A DNA stretch of 64,000 nt from a beta proteobacterium L13 (GTDB lineage Bacteria; Pseudomonadota; Gammaproteobacteria; Burkholderiales; Chromobacteriaceae): positions 1-64,000 of the forward strand of contig AMYZ01000009.1 of NCBI GenBank assembly GCA_000335715.1, written 5' to 3'. Position 1 is the stretch's first letter; each line of letters begins with the position of its first letter. Positions 8,036 to 17,348 of this stretch are shown piece by piece. The translations under genes and the position numbers were made by a program. Below the pieces are notes generated by a model. It saw only the letters and a program-made list of their open reading frames with translations. It did not search any database and had not been told where the DNA came from.

Positions 8036-9436
8036 TCAGGAGTCGAAGCCCAGGCCCAGCGCGTCCATGCCGCGCAGGAAGGCATTGCGCCGGCCGTGGT
8101 TGTGGTCGGCGCGGTCCAGGCTCCAGCGCATGGCCTGCACCACGGTGTAGGTCAGCGGCTCGGGCGGGAAGGGCAGCGGCATCTCGCGCACCATGCGCAG
8201 GCGGGTGCGTTCGGTGTCCAGGCCTTCTACCTTGTCCAGCAGCACGTTGGCCGCAAAGCGGGTGGCACCCACGCCCAGGCCGGTAAAGCCGGCGGCCAGC
8301 GCCACCTTGCCGTCCATGGCGTCGGTAAAGAAGGCGCAGAAGCGCGACGAGGTGTCGATCACCCCGGCCCAGCGGTGGCTGAAGCGCAAGCCGGCCAGCT
8401 GCGGGAAGGTGGTGAAGAAGTGGCTGGCCAGCCGTTCGAAGCTTTCCGGCCGCTCTTCGTATTCCGGCTTGATCTTGCCGCCCAGGTGGTAGATGGCGTC
8501 GTAGCCGCCAAACAGGATGCGGTTGTCGCGCGTCAGCCGGTAGTAGTGGAACTGGTTGCCCACGTCGGCAATGCCCTGGCGGTGCTGCCAGCCGATCGCG
8601 GCCAACTGTTCGGCACTGAGCGGCTCGGTCATCAGCACGTAGTCGTACACCGGGATGGTGTGCCAACGGTAGCGTTTTAGCAGCGAGGGGAAGGCATTGG
8701 TGGCCAGGATCACCCGCTCGGCCAGCACGTGGCCCTGCGCGGTGTCGACGCGCACCAGCGCGCCCTGGTGGCTAATGCCGGTGGCGGCGCTGTGCTCGAA
8801 AAAGCGCACGCCCAGCTGGCGTGCCACGCGCGCCAGGCCCGCTACCAGCTTGCCTGGGTGGATCATGGCGGTGCCGTCGCGGTCCCAGTGGCCAGCAAGA
8901 AAGGTAGGCGAGTTCACTTCGGCGCGGATGGCCGCTTCGTCCAGGCAGCCCTCGCCGTCAAAGCGCGCCGCCTGGTACGGTTCTACCGCCACTTCCAGCA
9001 CGCCGGTGCGTTCAAAGTCGCAGTCTATGCCGTAACGCGTCAGCGTGGCTTCCAGCTGGTTCAGGTTGTCCAGGCCCAGCGCTTCCAGCTGGGCAAACTC
9101 TTCCGGCCAGCGTTTCAGGCCGTTGTCCTCGCCGTGGGTCAGGCTGGCTTCGCAGAAACCGCCATTGCGGCCGGACGCCGCCTGGCCGACGCGGCCGGCT
9201 TCCAGCAGCACCACGTCGCGCTCCGGCTGGCGTTCCTTGGCCATCAGCGCCGACCACAGCCCGAGAAAACCGCCGCCGACAATCAGCAGCGCGCTGCGCA
9301 CCTCCCCCTGCAAGGCAGGTGCGGCCGGGCCGCGGTCAACGTCGTCCAGCCAGAAGGGCGTGGCCTTGCTGGCGGCGAGGGCATGACGGATGGTGTCCGC
9401 ACTGGGCGGTAGGCGTTCGTAGACGGTCTGTGCCAT
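8036..9436 (-). CDS. FAD-dependent amine oxidase of the DAO family (gamma-glutamylputrescine oxidase-like)
   Basis: 466 residues from the ATG at 9436 (MAQTVYERLPPS). A dinucleotide-binding motif, SALLIVGGGFLGLWSAL, is near residue 50, followed by the FAD ribose acidic end VVLLEAG. The C-terminal DAO motif is AGFTGLGVGATRFAANVL. PuuB-type enzymes oxidise gamma-glutamylputrescine or similar amines to aldehydes with release of ammonia and H2O2. It is the first gene of a four-gene operon (oxidase, cupin, ALDH, small protein) divergent from a LysR regulator. The glutamylation enzyme PuuA and hydrolase PuuD are not nearby, so the substrate may be a free amine or amino acid. Confidence 0.85.
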   Translation of the reverse strand: MAQTVYERLPPSADTIRHALAASKATPFWLDDVDRGPAAPALQGEVRSALLIVGGGFLGLWSALMAKERQPERDVVLLEAGRVGQAASGRNGGFCEASLTHGEDNGLKRWPEEFAQLEALGLDNLNQLEATLTRYGIDCDFERTGVLEVAVEPYQAARFDGEGCLDEAAIRAEVNSPTFLAGHWDRDGTAMIHPGKLVAGLARVARQLGVRFFEHSAATGISHQGALVRVDTAQGHVLAERVILATNAFPSLLKRYRWHTIPVYDYVLMTEPLSAEQLAAIGWQHRQGIADVGNQFHYYRLTRDNRILFGGYDAIYHLGGKIKPEYEERPESFERLASHFFTTFPQLAGLRFSHRWAGVIDTSSRFCAFFTDAMDGKVALAAGFTGLGVGATRFAANVLLDKVEGLDTERTRLRMVREMPLPFPPEPLTYTVVQAMRWSLDRADHNHGRRNAFLRGMDALGLGFDS

Positions 9437-9504
9437 AGGGGTGGGTGTGCGTGGGGTAGATGGGTTGTTTATAGCGCGTAGCGGCCAGATGTGGCGACAG
9501 CATG

Positions 9505-9556
9505 ACTTGCCAATCGCGCAAGTTAAATACAATATTTGCAAACTTCAGTTTACAAA
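9505..9556. promoter_or_regulatory. divergent control region with two dyads, probable LysR sites
   Basis: Two inverted repeats lie between the divergent oxidase and LysR genes. ACTTGC (9505-9510) pairs with GCAAGT (9518-9523). TTTGCAAAC (9535-9543) pairs with GTTTACAAA (9548-9556) with one mismatch. The second resembles a T-N11-A LysR box and abuts the regulator's own start, which suits autorepression. Assignment to this LysR is inference from position. Confidence 0.5.
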
Positions 9557-10494
9557 TGGCTCACCCAATGAACAAGCCGGTAGCGCTGGGGCAGGTTAGC
9601 GATTTTGACATCCGCCTGCTACGCATTTTCAAGACCGTGGTGGAGTGTGGCAGTTTCTCGGCAGCCGAAAGCGTGCTGGGCATCAGCCGCTCGGCCATCA
9701 GCCTGCACATGGGTGACCTGGAAAAGCGCCTGGGCGTGTGCCTGTGCCGCCGCGGCCGTGCCGGCTTTGCACTGACAGATGAAGGGCGCGAAGTGCTGCG
9801 TGCGGCCAACATCCTGCTGTCGGCCATCGAGGACTTTCGCGACGAGGTAAACCAGCTGCACCACCAGCTACGCGGCGACCTCAATATCGGCATCATCAAT
9901 AACCTGGTGACGCAGTCGCACATGCACATCACGCGTGCACTGAAGGCGCTGAGCGCGCGCGGCCCAGGCGTGTGTATCAATATCGCCATGATGGTGCCCA
10001 GCGACATCGAACAGGGCGTGCTGGACGGCACGCTGCACGTGGGCGTGATACCGGAAACCCACCCCTTGCCCGGCCTGGCTTATTTGCGGCTGTACGAGGA
10101 GCAGTCGTCGCTGTATTGCAGCAGCGAACACCCGTTTTTTGCCGCAGCCGCGCCAGACGACGCCGCCATCCGCCAGGCGCACGCCATCTTCCCCAATTAC
10201 CGCATTACCGACCAGGCACACCGCTGGCTGGGCCAGCTGCACTGCACGGCCAAAGCGTCCGACCGCGAAGGCATTGCCTTTTTGATACTCACCGGCCACT
10301 ACATAGGCTTTCTGCCCGACCACTACGCCGCCAGCTGGGTCGCGCGCGGCCAGATGCGCGCCATCCGCCCCGACGAATACCGCTACAGCACGCCGCTAAG
10401 CGTGGTGGTGCGCAAAGGCCGGCGCAGCAATATGGTGTTGGACAGTTTTCTGGGCGAGCTGGGGGCGGCGGATACCGGGCGGGAGGGCGGCTAG
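9556..10494 (+). CDS. LysR-family transcriptional regulator
   Basis: About 312 residues. The N-terminal winged helix-turn-helix spans roughly residues 20-80 (VVECGSFSAAESVLGISRSA, then a LysR-type wing). A substrate-binding effector domain follows, with a GDLNIGIINNLVT start. It is transcribed away from the amine operon across a 120-base region with two dyads, so it probably controls that operon and itself. The start is uncertain: ATG 9556 or ATG 9568, neither with a clear ribosome-binding site. A longer frame from 9502 would run through the operator and is unlikely. Confidence 0.85.
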   Translation: MAHPMNKPVALGQVSDFDIRLLRIFKTVVECGSFSAAESVLGISRSAISLHMGDLEKRLGVCLCRRGRAGFALTDEGREVLRAANILLSAIEDFRDEVNQLHHQLRGDLNIGIINNLVTQSHMHITRALKALSARGPGVCINIAMMVPSDIEQGVLDGTLHVGVIPETHPLPGLAYLRLYEEQSSLYCSSEHPFFAAAAPDDAAIRQAHAIFPNYRITDQAHRWLGQLHCTAKASDREGIAFLILTGHYIGFLPDHYAASWVARGQMRAIRPDEYRYSTPLSVVVRKGRRSNMVLDSFLGELGAADTGREGG

Positions 10495-10503
10495 GCAGTA
10501 CAA

Positions 10504-10552
10504 GGTTGGCCGCAGCAAGGCACCATGAAAAAACCCGCCAGGTGGCGGGTTT
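10504..10552 (+). terminator. repeat copy plus terminator between lysR and ssb
   Basis: One exact GGTTGGCCGCA copy (10504-10514) is followed by a hairpin with arms AAACCCGCCA (10531-10540) and TGGCGGGTTT (10543-10552). Ts follow on the plus strand and As precede on the other, so it can stop transcripts from both convergent genes. Confidence 0.8.
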
Positions 10553-10578
10553 AGTTTTGGCAGGCAAACGGCACCGGC

Positions 10579-11034
10579 TTAGAATGGAATATCGTCGTCC
10601 ATGTCGTCCATGCGGGCGGCAGGCTTGGGTTCCTGGCGGCGCGGGGCGGCTGGCGGGGCGGACGGGGCTTCCTGGCGGGCTGGCGGGGTGGCGCTGTAGC
10701 CGTCGTCCATTGGCGGCATGTCGTCGCGGCGGCCGCCTTGCAGGCTGATTTCGCTCACGCGTACGTCTGGCGACAGGCGCTTGATGCCTTCCTTGTCTTG
10801 CCATTCGCGCAGGGTCAGCTGGCCGTATACGGTGACTTGCTGGCCTTTGTTCAGGTAGTTTTTCAGCGATTCGCCACGTTTGCCCCATACCTGGCAGCTA
10901 AACCAGTTGGTGGTTTTGCGCTCGCCAAAACCGATGTCGCTGGCCACGCGGAAGCTCAGCACCGATTCGCCGCTGGGGGTGTAACGCAGCTCTGCGTCTG
11001 CGGCCAGGCGGCCGTCAAAAGTAATGCTGTTCAT
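10579..11034 (-). CDS. ssb: single-stranded DNA-binding protein
   Basis: A 151-residue SSB with an N-terminal OB fold (about 1-100). A proline-, glutamine- and arginine-rich linker follows, then the acidic tail MDDMDDDIPF, the docking peptide for replication and repair partners. The start MNSITFDGRL differs somewhat from E. coli SSB (MASRGVNKVIL), but length and tail fit. It is downstream of yajR on the same strand and near divergent uvrA, an arrangement seen in many beta- and gammaproteobacteria. Confidence 0.93.
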   Translation of the reverse strand: MNSITFDGRLAADAELRYTPSGESVLSFRVASDIGFGERKTTNWFSCQVWGKRGESLKNYLNKGQQVTVYGQLTLREWQDKEGIKRLSPDVRVSEISLQGGRRDDMPPMDDGYSATPPARQEAPSAPPAAPRRQEPKPAARMDDMDDDIPF

Positions 11035-11116
11035 GGAATCCTCCGAAAAATCTGTTCAATGTGTGGGGCGGTAGCGTGTACCGCCCTGCAGGGCTGCATC
11101 AGCCCTGCGTATGTTT

Positions 11117-12490
11117 TCAGGCCTGGGCCGGGTAAGTGCTGGCAATCAGGGCGCGGGCGCTGGCATCGTCCCAGCCTTGCTGGGCCACTTTCAGGAAAGC
11201 TACCCGCTCGTCCAGCATGATGACCACTTCGCTGACGCCTTGTACCGCCAGCAGCTGGCGCGATAGGGTGGCCACATCGCCCTGCCAGGTGTCGCCAATG
11301 TGGAACATCTGCGTTTTTACTGCCTTGGGCGGCGTCATGGTAAACGACAACCATAGCCAGCTACCCATCAGCAGGCTGGTAAAGCCGAATACGCCAGCGG
11401 CACCGTGGTGGCTGTACAGCCAGCCGCCCAGCGCGGCGCCCAGAAACAGGCCTAGCGATTGCGCCGTATTATACACGCCGATGGCGGTGCCCTTCGCGTC
11501 GGCAGGGGCGATTTTCGAGATCAGCGACGGCAGTGTCGCTTCCAGAATATTGAAAGCAATGAAATACAGTGCCAGCCAGGTGACGATCAGCCAGAAGCTG
11601 GACAGCGCCAGCGCCATGCCCAGCTGGGCGGCGGTCATCAGCGCCACGGCGGCCACAAACACCTGCTTGAGCTTGGCTTTTTTCTCGCCGTAGATAATGG
11701 CCGGCACCATCAGGAAGAAACCGGCTACGACCACCGGCAGGTACACCTGCCAGTGTTCGGACTTATCCAGGCCACCGGTGCTGGTCAGCGCGAAGGGAAT
11801 GGTGACAAACATGGCCATCTGCGCGGCGTGCAGGGCAAAGATGCCGTAGTTCAGCCGTAGCAGCTCCGGGTGGCGCAGCACAGCCGGCAGGCGCGCGGTA
11901 TTGGTGCCGGTGTCGGAGTGAAAGCGCGATACGGCCGGGTCGGGGATGATCTTCCACACGCCTACCAGTGCCATCAGCGACAGTACGCCGGTAAGGGTAA
12001 AGATGCCGTCCACGCCGATGTGCTTGGCCAGCAGCGGGCCCAGTACCAGGCTGACGGCAAAGGTGGTGCCGATGCTCATGCCTATCATGGCCATGGCGCG
12101 GGTGCGGTTTTCTTCGCGGGTAAGGTCGGCCAGCAGGGCGGTAATGGCGGCCGAGATGGCACCCGCGCCCTGGATGACGCGGCCCAGCATCAGCCAGTAG
12201 ATATCGTCGGCCTGGGCGGCAATAAAGCTGCCAGCGGCAAACAGCAGCAGGCCGGCGTAGATCACTTTTTTGCGGCCAACCTTGTCCGACAGCATGCCCA
12301 GTGGCAGCTGCAGCATGGCTTGTACCAGGCCATAGCTGCCCAGCGCGATGCCGATCAGGGCGTGGTTGTCGGCACCTTTCAGCGTGGTGGCGTACAGGGC
12401 GAATACGGGCAGAATCAAAAACATGCCCAGCATGCGCAGGGCGTAAACACCGGCCAAACCCAGGCTGGCACGTAGTTCTAATGCAGTCAT
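11117..12490 (-). CDS. yajR: YajR-type major facilitator transporter with C-terminal YAM domain
   Basis: 457 residues from the ATG at 12490 (MTALELRASLGLAGVYALRM). Twelve hydrophobic segments are expected. The MFS motif A, GMLSDKVGRKK, lies in the loop between helices 2 and 3. After the last helix a soluble tail of about 65 residues (from MFHIGDTW) matches in place and size the ferredoxin-like YAM domain of E. coli YajR. It is presumably a proton-driven drug or metabolite exporter; the substrate is unknown. It is divergent from uvrA and followed by ssb. Confidence 0.88.
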   Translation of the reverse strand: MTALELRASLGLAGVYALRMLGMFLILPVFALYATTLKGADNHALIGIALGSYGLVQAMLQLPLGMLSDKVGRKKVIYAGLLLFAAGSFIAAQADDIYWLMLGRVIQGAGAISAAITALLADLTREENRTRAMAMIGMSIGTTFAVSLVLGPLLAKHIGVDGIFTLTGVLSLMALVGVWKIIPDPAVSRFHSDTGTNTARLPAVLRHPELLRLNYGIFALHAAQMAMFVTIPFALTSTGGLDKSEHWQVYLPVVVAGFFLMVPAIIYGEKKAKLKQVFVAAVALMTAAQLGMALALSSFWLIVTWLALYFIAFNILEATLPSLISKIAPADAKGTAIGVYNTAQSLGLFLGAALGGWLYSHHGAAGVFGFTSLLMGSWLWLSFTMTPPKAVKTQMFHIGDTWQGDVATLSRQLLAVQGVSEVVIMLDERVAFLKVAQQGWDDASARALIASTYPAQA

Positions 12491-12686
12491 GTGTATGCGT
12501 ATAAGAGGTGGCAAACGGGCAGCTGCCGTCGTGGCCAAGGCTGCCGGTGGCCAGTGTAGCGGGGTTTTCCTGCCGTGCTGTGACGGTGTGTAAACCCTGC
12601 TGGCTGTGTGGCCTGCTCAGGCTGCTGGAGCCTGCTGCGATAAGTCCGGTATAGTAGCAGGTTCCCCGATTCACGGTGAGACAGGC

Positions 12687-15512
12687 ATGGACTCCATCCG
12701 CATACGCGGTGCACGCACGCACAACCTCAAAAACGTAAACCTGGATCTGCCACGCCACCAGCTGGTGGTGATTACCGGCTTGTCCGGCTCCGGCAAGAGC
12801 TCGCTGGCGTTTGACACGCTGTACGCCGAGGGCCAGCGCCGCTATGTGGAAAGCCTGTCGGCCTACGCGCGGCAGTTTCTGCAACTGATGGAAAAGCCCG
12901 ATGTGGATCTGATCGAAGGCCTGAGCCCGGCGATTTCCATCGAGCAGAAAGCCACCAGCCACAACCCGCGTTCTACCGTGGGCACCGTCACCGAAATCCA
13001 CGATTACCTGCGCCTGCTGTACGCCCGCGTGGGCGACCCGCATTGCCCCGAGCACGACGTGCCGCTGGCCAGCCAGACGGTAAGCCAGATGGTGGACCAC
13101 GTGCTGGCGCTGCCGGCAGAAACGCGGGTAATGATCCTGGCGCCGGTGATTGTTGGCCGCAAGGGCGAAAACCTGGACCTGTTCGACGATCTGCGCGCGC
13201 AGGGTTTTGTGCGGGTGCGGGTGGACGGCGAGGTGTACGAGCTGGATGCCGTGCCCAAGCTGGACAAGAACAAGAAGCACACTGTCGAGGTGGTGATCGA
13301 CCGCCTGAAAGTGCGCGACGACATGAAGCAGCGCCTGGCGGAAAGCTTTGAAACCGCGCTGCGCCACGCCGAAGGCCGCGCCATTGCGGTAGAGATGGAT
13401 AGCGGGCAAGAGCACTGGTTCTCGGCCAAGTTTGCCTGCCCGGTGTGCAGCTACAGCCTGCCCGAGCTGGAGCCGCGCCTGTTCTCGTTCAACAACCCGA
13501 TGGGCGCCTGCCCCAAGTGCGACGGCCTGGGCGAGATTACCTTCTTCGACCCCAAGCGCGTGGTGGCGCACCCCGAGCTGACACTGGCCGCCGGTGCCAT
13601 CAAGGGCTGGGACAAGCGCAACCAGTTTTACTTCCAGATGCTGCAGGCCTTGGCCGCGCATTACGACTTTTCGCTGGAACTGGCGTTCGAGGACCTGCCG
13701 CAGCGCGTACAGCACGTGGTGTTGCACGGCTCGGGCAAGGACGAGATCGAGTTTACCTACGTATCCGAGCGCGGCACCAAGTTCCAGCGCGCGCACGCCT
13801 TCGAGGGCATCATCCCCAATCTGGAGCGCCGCTACCGCGAAACTGACTCCAGCACCGTGCGCGAAGAGCTGGCCAAGTACCAGAACAACCAGTGCTGCCC
13901 ATCGTGCAAAGGCTCGCGCCTGCGCCTGGAAGCGCGCCACGTATTTATCGGCCGCAAGACCCTGCACGAAGTGAACCAGCTGGCGCTGAAAGAAGCGGCG
14001 GCGTTTTTTGCCGGCTTGCAGTTTTCCGGCCAGAAGCAGGCGGTGGCCGAAAAAATCGTGAAGGAAATCAGCGACCGCGTGTCGTTTCTGAATAACGTAG
14101 GCCTGGACTACCTGTGCCTGGCGCGCTCGGCCGACACCCTGTCCGGCGGCGAGGCGCAGCGTATCCGCCTGGCCAGCCAGATCGGCAGTGGCCTCACCGG
14201 CGTGATGTACGTGCTGGACGAGCCTTCCATCGGCCTGCACCAGCGCGACAACGACCGCTTGCTGGCCACGCTGATGCGCCTGCGCGACCTGGGCAACAGC
14301 GTGATCGTGGTAGAGCACGACGAAGACGCCATCCGCGCCGCCGACTATCTGGTGGACATGGGCCCCGGCGCCGGCGAGCACGGCGGCGAGGTGCTGGTAG
14401 CCGGCACCCCGGCCGAAGTGGCCGCCTGCGAGCGCTCGGTCACCGGCGATTTCCTGTCCGGCCGCCGCCTGATACCGGTGCCTGCCAGCCGCCGCGAGGT
14501 GAACCCCGAGCGCATGCTGCAGATCGAAGGCGCCAGCGGCAACAACCTGAAAGACGTCACGCTGGACCTGCCGCTGGGCATGCTGGTGTGCATTACCGGC
14601 GTTTCCGGCTCGGGTAAATCCACGCTGATCAACGACACCTTGTACAAGATTGCCGCGCGCGACCTGAACGGCGCCAGCGAAGAGCCGTCGCCGTACCGCC
14701 GCATCCACGGGCTGGACCACCTGGACAAAGTGATCAACGTGGACCAGAGCCCCATCGGCCGCACGCCGCGTTCCAACCCGGCTACCTACACCGGCCTGTT
14801 CACGCCGATACGCGAGCTGTTTGCCGGCGTGCCGCTGTCGCGCGAACGCGGCTACGGCCCGGGGCGCTTCAGCTTCAACGTAAAAGGCGGCCGCTGCGAA
14901 GCCTGCCAGGGCGACGGCGTGATCAAGGTGGAAATGCACTTCCTGCCCGACGTCTACGTGCCGTGCGACGTGTGCCACGGCAAGCGCTACAACCGCGAAA
15001 CGCTGGAAGTACAGTACAAGGGCAAAAACATTACCGAAGTGCTGGAAATGACGGTAGAGCAGGCGCTGGAGTTCTTCAGCGCGGTGCCTAGCGTGGCGCG
15101 CAAGCTCAAAACGCTGATGGACGTGGGCCTGGGTTACATCCGCCTGGGGCAAAGCGCTACCACGCTGTCCGGCGGCGAGGCGCAGCGCGTGAAGCTGGGG
15201 CTGGAGCTGTCCAAACGCGACACCGGCAAAACGCTGTACATCCTGGACGAGCCGACAACCGGCCTGCACTTTCACGACATCGACCTGCTGCTGCAGGTGC
15301 TGCACCGCCTGCGCGAGCACGGTAACACCGTGGTGGTGATCGAGCACAATCTGGACGTAGTCAAAACCGCCGACTGGCTGATAGACCTGGGCCCGGAAGG
15401 CGGGGCCGGCGGTGGCCAGATCATCGCCAGTGGCACGCCAGAGCAAGTGGCGGCCAACCCGGTGAGCCATACTGGCCACTACCTGGCACCATTGCTGCAG
15501 CCGCGCAGCTAA
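12687..15512 (+). CDS. uvrA: excinuclease ABC subunit A
   Basis: 941 residues from ATG 12687 ([20 protein letters not shown]), the usual length. UvrA finds bulky DNA lesions and loads UvrB. Both ATPase modules are present: Walker [14 protein letters not shown] near residue 31 and GVSGSGKST near 640, with two LSGGEAQR signatures. Zinc-binding clusters include CPVC...CPKC, CPSC and CEAC...CDVC. A possible -10, TATAGT, lies about 35 bases before the start. I saw no convincing CTGT-N8-ACAG SOS box in the 196-base divergent region. UvrB is encoded near the right end of this window. Confidence 0.97.
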   Translation: MDSIRIRGARTHNLKNVNLDLPRHQLVVITGLSGSGKSSLAFDTLYAEGQRRYVESLSAYARQFLQLMEKPDVDLIEGLSPAISIEQKATSHNPRSTVGTVTEIHDYLRLLYARVGDPHCPEHDVPLASQTVSQMVDHVLALPAETRVMILAPVIVGRKGENLDLFDDLRAQGFVRVRVDGEVYELDAVPKLDKNKKHTVEVVIDRLKVRDDMKQRLAESFETALRHAEGRAIAVEMDSGQEHWFSAKFACPVCSYSLPELEPRLFSFNNPMGACPKCDGLGEITFFDPKRVVAHPELTLAAGAIKGWDKRNQFYFQMLQALAAHYDFSLELAFEDLPQRVQHVVLHGSGKDEIEFTYVSERGTKFQRAHAFEGIIPNLERRYRETDSSTVREELAKYQNNQCCPSCKGSRLRLEARHVFIGRKTLHEVNQLALKEAAAFFAGLQFSGQKQAVAEKIVKEISDRVSFLNNVGLDYLCLARSADTLSGGEAQRIRLASQIGSGLTGVMYVLDEPSIGLHQRDNDRLLATLMRLRDLGNSVIVVEHDEDAIRAADYLVDMGPGAGEHGGEVLVAGTPAEVAACERSVTGDFLSGRRLIPVPASRREVNPERMLQIEGASGNNLKDVTLDLPLGMLVCITGVSGSGKSTLINDTLYKIAARDLNGASEEPSPYRRIHGLDHLDKVINVDQSPIGRTPRSNPATYTGLFTPIRELFAGVPLSRERGYGPGRFSFNVKGGRCEACQGDGVIKVEMHFLPDVYVPCDVCHGKRYNRETLEVQYKGKNITEVLEMTVEQALEFFSAVPSVARKLKTLMDVGLGYIRLGQSATTLSGGEAQRVKLGLELSKRDTGKTLYILDEPTTGLHFHDIDLLLQVLHRLREHGNTVVVIEHNLDVVKTADWLIDLGPEGGAGGGQIIASGTPEQVAANPVSHTGHYLAPLLQPRS

Positions 15513-15551
15513 GCGACAGACAATGGCTAAAATGCGGTTAGAATCAGCTAC

Positions 15552-15573
15552 CGGGCTGCAATGTGGCAGCCCG
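15552..15573 (+). other. hairpin in the leader of the VOC gene
   Basis: CGGGCTGC (15552-15559) pairs with GCAGCCCG (15566-15573) over a six-base loop, followed by AAAGGGGAAAGC and the ATG. It lies in the uvrA-VOC gap and has no U-run, so it is not a typical terminator. It could be a processing or translation-control hairpin. Confidence 0.4.
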
Positions 15574-15587
15574 CTAAAGGGGAAAGC

Positions 15588-16031
15588 ATGTTAACGCTAG
15601 GCAAGATCGACCATATCCATATCCGAGTCAGCGACGGCGCCAAGGCCGTAGAGTGGTACGACCGCGTGCTGGGCCTGGCCCCGGACGCACGCTTCAAGCA
15701 CATGCAGGAAGGCCCGCACAGTGCCATGATGCTGGCCAACCCCAGCGGTACGGTGCGGTTGGCCATCAGCGAAGAGCCCGGTGCTGGCTGCCTGGCTGGT
15801 GCGGTAGCGTTTGTGGTGAGCGGGCAAGACTTTCTGGAATGGATAGACCAGCTGGCCGGCGAGCGCGTGCTGAACCGCGACGGCCAGACCATCGCCCGCG
15901 ACAGCGTGCACGACCACGGTTTTTTCTGCTCGATTTCGTTTGTGGACCCGTTTGGCAACCCGTTCGAGATTGTCAGCTACGACCACACCTGGCTATCGGG
16001 CAAGCTCAAGCTCAAGCGCGCACCGGCCTGA
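15588..16031 (+). CDS. VOC-superfamily (glyoxalase/dioxygenase fold) protein
   Basis: 147 residues starting MLTLGKIDHIHIRVSDGAKA at ATG 15588, with a GGGGAAAG ribosome-binding site. The paired beta-alpha-beta-beta-beta modules are visible: IDHIHIRVSD...VEWYDRVLGL and FFCSISFVDPFGNPFEIVSYD. Metal ligands could be His10, His36 or His42 and the late glutamate in FEIV. The family includes lyases, dioxygenases and resistance proteins; nothing here narrows the reaction. It follows uvrA by 75 bases and may share its transcript. Confidence 0.8.
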   Translation: MLTLGKIDHIHIRVSDGAKAVEWYDRVLGLAPDARFKHMQEGPHSAMMLANPSGTVRLAISEEPGAGCLAGAVAFVVSGQDFLEWIDQLAGERVLNRDGQTIARDSVHDHGFFCSISFVDPFGNPFEIVSYDHTWLSGKLKLKRAPA

Positions 16032-16058
16032 TCAGCAAGCTGCGCAAGCATCACACGG

Positions 16059-16086
16059 AACCCGCCGCCCGCCGGCGGGTTTTTCT
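16059..16086 (+). terminator. rho-independent terminator of the VOC gene
   Basis: AACCCGCCG (16059-16067) pairs with CGGCGGGTT (16073-16081) around CCCGC, followed by Ts. One copy of the dispersed repeat, TGCGGCCAACC, lies 43 bases further at 16129-16139. Confidence 0.88.
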
Positions 16087-16161
16087 TGCGCATCGCTCGG
16101 ACATAACGATAAGTTAACGGCTCGCCCTTGCGGCCAACCTTGTTCTTTACCGGAGCCTGCC

Positions 16162-16779
16162 ATGTCGCTTGCCACCTTGCTGCTGTTCCTGCCCGCCTGT
16201 TTTGCCCTCAACCTCGCCCCCGGCCCCAATAACCTGCTGTCGATCAGCAACGCTACCCGTTATGGCTTCCGTACTGCCTGCGTGGCGGGTGTCGGCCGTT
16301 TGCTGGCGTTTGCGGTGATGATTGCACTGGCGGCTACCGGGTTGGCGGTGGTGCTGCAAGGCTCGGTGCTGCTGTTTACCGCCATCAAGCTGGCCGGTGC
16401 CGGCTACCTGTTCTGGCTGGCGTGGCAGCTGTGGCGCGCCGGCAGCCTCAGCGGCCCGGCCGATACCCGCCCGCAGCAGGGCCTGCGCGAACTGATGCGG
16501 CAAGAGCTGTGGGTGGCCGCCGGCAACCCCAAGGCCATCCTGATCTTTACTGCCTTTTTGCCGCAGTTTGTCGATACCGCTCAGCCGGTAGCGCCGCAAT
16601 TTTTGCAGCTGGGTGTGGCTTTCCTGCTGCTGGAATGGGTAGCCATCGGCGTGTACGCCGCGCTGGGCGTGCAGCTGAAGCGCTGGTTTGCCACGCCACG
16701 CGGCCAACGTGTGTTCAACCGCAGCTGCAGCGTGCTGCTGGGCGGTGCCGGCCTGGGGTTGCTGCTGGCCAGGCGCTAA
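16162..16779 (+). CDS. LysE/RhtB-family amino-acid exporter
   Basis: 205 residues, six predicted membrane segments. The family signature NLAPGPNNLLSISNATRYGF lies in the first loop, with NPKAILIFTAFLPQF later. Members export amino acids or homoserine lactones. Start ATG 16162 follows a GGAG box. It has its own transcription unit, between a terminator and a repeat-rich gap. A second, distinct LysE-family gene is present at 27207-27839. Confidence 0.85.
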   Translation: MSLATLLLFLPACFALNLAPGPNNLLSISNATRYGFRTACVAGVGRLLAFAVMIALAATGLAVVLQGSVLLFTAIKLAGAGYLFWLAWQLWRAGSLSGPADTRPQQGLRELMRQELWVAAGNPKAILIFTAFLPQFVDTAQPVAPQFLQLGVAFLLLEWVAIGVYAALGVQLKRWFATPRGQRVFNRSCSVLLGGAGLGLLLARR

Positions 16780-16825
16780 GGCGGGGGCCGTTATGGGGCA
16801 AGGCTAGCTGTGCGACGGAGCTTTT

Positions 16826-16918
16826 CCCGGATGCGGCGGTGCCTTATCCGGGCTACCCGCTGTACGCGGATGTGCCGTTGTATTTCCCCGGATGCGGCTG
16901 CGCCTTATCCGGGCTACC
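16826..16918. repeat. pair of REP-like palindromic repeats
   Basis: Two 32-base units at 16826-16857 and 16887-16918 differ only at two or three central bases. Each starts CCCGGATGCGGC and ends GCCTTATCCGGGCTACC, so its outer parts pair (CCCGGAT with ATCCGGG). Form and wording strongly recall enterobacterial REP sequences (GCCGGATGCGGC... CCTTATCCGGCCTAC). They lie in the gap between the converging LysE and rhodanese genes, the usual site for such elements. Confidence 0.75.
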
Positions 16919-16936
16919 TTTTTCCGCGTTACCCGT

Positions 16937-17269
16937 TCAGGCCGCCTGGCGCTGGCTGGACAACAGGCTGGCCAGGCGCGCCTGGTTGCCGGCGTTTTGC
17001 ACGTTGGCAAAACCGGCGTTTTGCAGCTGTTTGCAGGCCATGGCCGAGCGCATGCCGCTGGCGCAGTACAGCAGTAGTGCCGGCGGTTTTTGCTGCTTCA
17101 GCCAGTCGATGCGGCTGGCCAGCTGGCCCAGCGGAATGTTGATGGCACCGGCGGCGTGGCCGCTGGCGAATTCGCCTTGCTCGCGTACGTCGATGATCAG
17201 GGCACCGCGCGGGATGGCCGCAGCCGGTGTGGCCTGGGCGCCGAACAGTTTTTTCAACCAATGGATCAT
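16937..17269 (-). CDS. single-domain rhodanese-like sulfurtransferase
   Basis: 110 residues starting MIHWLKKLFGAQ. The rhodanese fold carries IIDVREQGEFASGHAAGAIN, and the active-site loop CASGMRSA supplies the persulfide-forming cysteine. No signal peptide; an amphipathic N-terminus may attach it to the membrane. It follows the DUF2892 gene and the RND pump on the same strand and is the last gene of that group, suggesting a role in handling sulfane sulfur. Confidence 0.87.
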   Translation of the reverse strand: MIHWLKKLFGAQATPAAAIPRGALIIDVREQGEFASGHAAGAINIPLGQLASRIDWLKQQKPPALLLYCASGMRSAMACKQLQNAGFANVQNAGNQARLASLLSSQRQAA

Positions 17270-17348
17270 GGCCTGTCCTTGTGTGTCCGGTAGAGGAGTG
17301 TCGGGTGGCGGCGGATCTGCGCCAGCTCACCCTATCGGCACGAATACG

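Noticed and set aside
12491-12686. SOS (LexA) box before uvrA, and another before uvrB (62053-62290)
   Set aside because: I looked for CTGT-N8-ACAG and near variants and found only half-sites in both regions.
11763-15479. A 1238-codon open frame on the minus strand opposite uvrA
   Set aside because: It is the shadow of a GC-rich gene: low-complexity His/Gln/Ala-rich translation, no domain, and uvrA is complete on the other strand.
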